Shown here: positions 61,512 to 64,000 of the stretch, piece after piece
Position numbering within the stretch: position 1 is the first letter of the stretch
Layout: every line of letters starts with the position of its first letter
Source of the DNA: JBNKWA01 sp050299555
GTDB lineage: Bacteria > Pseudomonadota > Alphaproteobacteria > Rhodobacterales > Rhodobacteraceae
DNA: 64,000 nucleotides
NCBI GenBank assembly: GCA_050299555.1
Contig: JBNKWA010000070.1
Location: 52,654 to 116,653, forward strand
Direction: 5' to 3'
The notes under the pieces: generated by a model
Database searches by the model: none
What the model was told of the DNA's origin: nothing
Seen by the model: only the letters and a program-made list of their open reading frames with translations
Position numbers and translations under genes: made by a program

Positions 61512-63131
61512 ATGACCGAGACCGCCCGAACTCCCGCCGCGGAAGACGCCGCCACCGACCGGATCGTGCCGCGCCGCGCGCTGCTCTCGGTTTCCGACAA
61601 GTCGGGGCTGGCCGAGCTTGCCGCCGCGCTGGCGGCAGCGGGGGTGGAACTGCTCTCCACCGGCGGAACCGCGGCGGCGCTCAGGGCGGCGGGGCTGGCG
61701 GTCACCGATGTGGCCGAAATCACCCGCTTTCCCGAGATGATGGACGGCCGGGTCAAGACCCTGCACCCGGCGGTGCATGGCGGGCTTCTGGCGCTGCGCG
61801 ACGATGCCGCGCATGTCGCGGCGATGGAGGCGCATGGCATCGCGCCGATCGACCTTCTGGTGGTCAACCTCTACCCGTTCGAGGCGACCGTGGCCAAGGG
61901 CGCGGACTATGCCGACTGCGTCGAGAACATCGACATCGGCGGACCGGCGATGCTGCGGGCGGCGGCCAAGAACCACGCCTTCGTCGCCGTGGTGACCGAT
62001 CCCGATGACTATGCGCCACTCCTGGCCGAGATCGCCGCCGGCGGCACCACGCTGGCCTTCCGCCAGCGGCTGGCGCTGACCACCTATGCCCGCACCGCCG
62101 CCTATGACGCCGCGGTGTCCACCTGGCTGGCGGGTGCGCTGGACCAGCCGGCGCCGCGCCGGCGTGCCTTCGCCGGGACGCTGGCGCAGACCTTGCGCTA
62201 TGGCGAGAACCCGCATCAGGCGGCCGCCTTCTATCGCGACGGCGGCGACCGGCCCGGCGTCGCCACCGCCCGCCAGCTCCAGGGCAAGGAGCTCAGCTAC
62301 AACAACATCAACGACACCGACGCCGCCTTCGAGCTGGTGGCCGAGTTCGACCCCGCGACGCCGGCCTGCGCCATCATCAAGCACGCCAATCCCTGCGGCG
62401 TGGCCACCGGCGCGACGCTTCTGGACGCCTACCGCGCCGCCTTCGACTGCGACCGGGTCTCGGCCTTTGGCGGCATCGTGGCGCTGAACCGGCCGCTGGA
62501 CGGGGCGACGGCCGAGGCCATCGCCGGCATCTTCACCGAGGTGGTGATCGCGCCCGAGGCCGACGAGGCCGCCATCGCCCATTTCGCCGCCAAGAAGAAC
62601 CTGCGGCTGCTCTTGACCGGCGGGCTGCCCGACGCGGCGGCGCCCGGGCTCGCCTTCCGCCAGGTCTCGGGCGGCTTCCTGGTACAGGACCGCGACGCCG
62701 GCCGGCTGGCGGCGGGCGCGCTGAAGGTGGTGACCAGGCGCGCGCCATCCGCCGCCGAGATGGCCGACCTGATGTTCGCCTGGACGGTGGCCAAGCACGT
62801 GAAGTCGAACGCCATCGTCTATGCCAAAGGCGGCGCCACCGTGGGCATTGGCGCGGGGCAGATGAGCCGGGTCGATTCCACCCGCATCGCCGCCCGCAAG
62901 GCCGAGGACATGGCCGCCGCGCTGGAGCTGCCGGCGCCGCCCACCCGCGGCTCGGTGGTGGCCTCGGATGCCTTCTTCCCCTTCCCCGACGGGCTGATTG
63001 CCGCGGCCGAGGCCGGGGCGACGGCGGTGATCCAGCCCGGCGGCGCCATGCGCGACGACGCGGTGATCGCGGCCGCGGACGACGCCGGCCTCGCCATGGT
63101 CTTCACCGGCATGCGGCACTTCCGGCACTAG
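61512..63131 (+). CDS. purH: Bifunctional AICAR formyltransferase/IMP cyclohydrolase
   Basis: This 539-residue protein carries out the last two steps of de novo purine synthesis. The N-terminal IMP cyclohydrolase domain (RRALLSVSDKSGLAELAAAL, STGGTAAALRAAG, GRVKTLHPAVHGGLLA) runs to about 200, and the AICAR formyltransferase domain follows with LRYGENPHQAAAFY, KELSYNNINDTDAAFEL, KHANPCGVA and SNAIVYAKGG. Ends MVFTGMRHFRH, the usual C terminus. GGAGCCCGCCC precedes the ATG. Confidence 0.98.
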   Translation: MTETARTPAAEDAATDRIVPRRALLSVSDKSGLAELAAALAAAGVELLSTGGTAAALRAAGLAVTDVAEITRFPEMMDGRVKTLHPAVHGGLLALRDDAAHVAAMEAHGIAPIDLLVVNLYPFEATVAKGADYADCVENIDIGGPAMLRAAAKNHAFVAVVTDPDDYAPLLAEIAAGGTTLAFRQRLALTTYARTAAYDAAVSTWLAGALDQPAPRRRAFAGTLAQTLRYGENPHQAAAFYRDGGDRPGVATARQLQGKELSYNNINDTDAAFELVAEFDPATPACAIIKHANPCGVATGATLLDAYRAAFDCDRVSAFGGIVALNRPLDGATAEAIAGIFTEVVIAPEADEAAIAHFAAKKNLRLLLTGGLPDAAAPGLAFRQVSGGFLVQDRDAGRLAAGALKVVTRRAPSAAEMADLMFAWTVAKHVKSNAIVYAKGGATVGIGAGQMSRVDSTRIAARKAEDMAAALELPAPPTRGSVVASDAFFPFPDGLIAAAEAGATAVIQPGGAMRDDAVIAAADDAGLAMVFTGMRHFRH

Positions 63132-63208
63132 GGATTCATGGTGACCCACCGCATCCGCACCGCCAACCCGCATCCCGGGTCGGCCGGCGCACGGGGGAGC
63201 GCACTGCC

Positions 63209-63946
63209 ATGAGCCACGACGGCATCCGCATCGCCATGTGGTCGGGGCCGCGCAACCTCTCCACCGCGATGATGCGCAGCTTCGGCAACCGCGCCGACAC
63301 CGAGGTGACCGACGAGCCGTTCTACGGGGCCTATCTGGCGCTGACCGGGCTCGACCATCCGATGCGCGGCGAGGTGCTGGCCAGCATGCCCACCGACTGG
63401 CGCGATGCGGCGGCGGTCTGCACGGAACCGGTGGCCGAGGGGCGCATCCACTACCAGAAGCACATGACCCAGCACATGGTGGACGGCATCGGCCGCGACT
63501 GGATGGATGCCTGCCGCCATGCCTTCCTGATCCGCGATCCGGCGCGGGTCGTGGCCAGCTTCGGGGCCAGGTGGCAGGGCTTCGGGCTGGCCGATATCGG
63601 CTTCGTCGAGCAGGCCGAGCTGTTCGACCGGGTCGCCGACCGTGCGGGTCAGGCGCCACCGGTGGTGGATGCGGCCGATATCCGCGCCGCGCCCGAGCCT
63701 ATGCTGAGGGCACTCTGCGCCGGGCTCGGGATCGGCTTCGATGCCGCGATGCTGGCCTGGCCGGCGGGCCGGCGGGCCTCGGACGGGGTCTGGGCGGCGC
63801 ACTGGTACGGCGCCGTCGAGGCGTCGACCGGCTTCGCGCCGCCGGAGGCGGACGTGCCGATGCTCACCGGCGCGGCGGCGGCCCTGGCCGAGGCGGCGCG
63901 GCCCTATTACGAGCGCCTCCGGGCGCACGCGCTGGCACCGATCTGA
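63209..63946 (+). CDS. Sulfotransferase-like P-loop protein
   Basis: This 245-residue cytosolic protein opens IRIAMWSGPRNLSTAMMRSFGNR, a P-loop-like motif shared with sulfotransferase-like proteins, and has YQKHMTQHMVDGIGRDWM and HAFLIRDPARVVASFGARW, where the Arg resembles the 3'-phosphate contact. Enzymes of this type are often encoded near branched-chain amino acid aminotransferases, but no substrate is established. It follows purH by 77 bases and is the last gene before the window end. Confidence 0.8.
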   Translation: MSHDGIRIAMWSGPRNLSTAMMRSFGNRADTEVTDEPFYGAYLALTGLDHPMRGEVLASMPTDWRDAAAVCTEPVAEGRIHYQKHMTQHMVDGIGRDWMDACRHAFLIRDPARVVASFGARWQGFGLADIGFVEQAELFDRVADRAGQAPPVVDAADIRAAPEPMLRALCAGLGIGFDAAMLAWPAGRRASDGVWAAHWYGAVEASTGFAPPEADVPMLTGAAAALAEAARPYYERLRAHALAPI

Positions 63947-63976
63947 TCGCGCCCGGCCTCGCGGCCCGGGCCGCGT

Positions 63977-64000
63977 GGGGGCCCCCCCCCCCCCCCCCCC
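63977..64000. repeat. Terminal G5-C19 homopolymer run
   Basis: Five G residues followed by 19 C residues end the window. No such run occurs elsewhere. It is more likely an assembly or sequencing edge than a biological motif. Confidence 0.85.

Noticed and set aside
59919..63659. 1246-codon minus-strand frame
   Set aside because: Fully antisense to heparinase II/III, purH and the last sulfotransferase-like gene; no domain recognised.

Overview
The window reads as the chromosome of a GC-rich (clearly above 60 percent) alphaproteobacterium, most likely of the Rhodobacterales or a close relative. The case rests on gene content and order. There is an ethylmalonyl-CoA pathway block (malyl-CoA thioesterase-type lyase, NnrU, DUF1737, mesaconyl-CoA hydratase) next to a TCA cluster mdh-sucC-sucD-sucA-sucB-lpd, then an intracellular PHB depolymerase, a TIGR02300 acidic zinc-ribbon protein beside tRNA-Ala(GGC), and a heparinase II/III gene followed by purH. 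No rRNA, CRISPR array or phage gene was seen.

Layout. 1-6190, minus strand: CoA ester lyase, NnrU, DUF1737, MaoC hydratase, a secreted single-Cache protein, a chemoreceptor and a small sulfotransferase-like gene. 6469-21816, plus strand: the TCA cluster, interrupted three times. A glycosyltransferase sits between mdh and sucC; a lipoprotein, a sulfotransferase and a methyltransferase sit between sucC and sucD; a 35-codon ORF, a convergent hydrolase and an L,D-transpeptidase sit between sucB and lpd. 21847-26505: LysE exporter, GntR regulator, SH3-domain protein, M48-like protease, PHB depolymerase, TIGR02300 protein.

26622-38830 is an accessory island starting at tRNA-Ala. It is patchier and more AT-rich, and carries an IS3-family remnant, DUF736, an arsR-SRPBCC-DoxX operon, a 33-bp inverted-repeat element with a broken IS1595-type transposase and a 2H phosphoesterase gene, a GNAT enzyme, a cupredoxin plus DUF4142 pair, an AraC-controlled pair (membrane protein and AhpD-like protein), and an SBP56/methanethiol oxidase gene beside broken acyl-CoA ligase and enoyl-CoA hydratase genes.

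38986-55191 is a carbohydrate region. One part encodes a plausible non-phosphorylative route: aldose dehydrogenase (AKR), lactonase, SDR dehydrogenase and HpcH/HpaI aldolase, with a Gfo/Idh/MocA oxidoreductase, a cupin and a P1-type hydrolase. The other part (BtpA, M42 hydrolase, FGGY kinase, SIS isomerase) looks phosphorylative. Two ABC sugar permeases lie nearby without a binding protein or ATPase. A NYN-domain RNase with its own promoter and leader terminator lies between the two parts.

55241-63946 holds a LuxR-HTH/TPR regulator, a DUF2064 protein, a DMT transporter, dapE, heparinase II/III, purH and a sulfotransferase-like gene. The window ends in a poly-C run that looks like a contig edge. 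The most interesting points are the surface-modification genes inside the TCA operon, the twin operator before sucC, the 2H-phosphoesterase element, the NYN leader, and the BtpA-M42-kinase-isomerase module.
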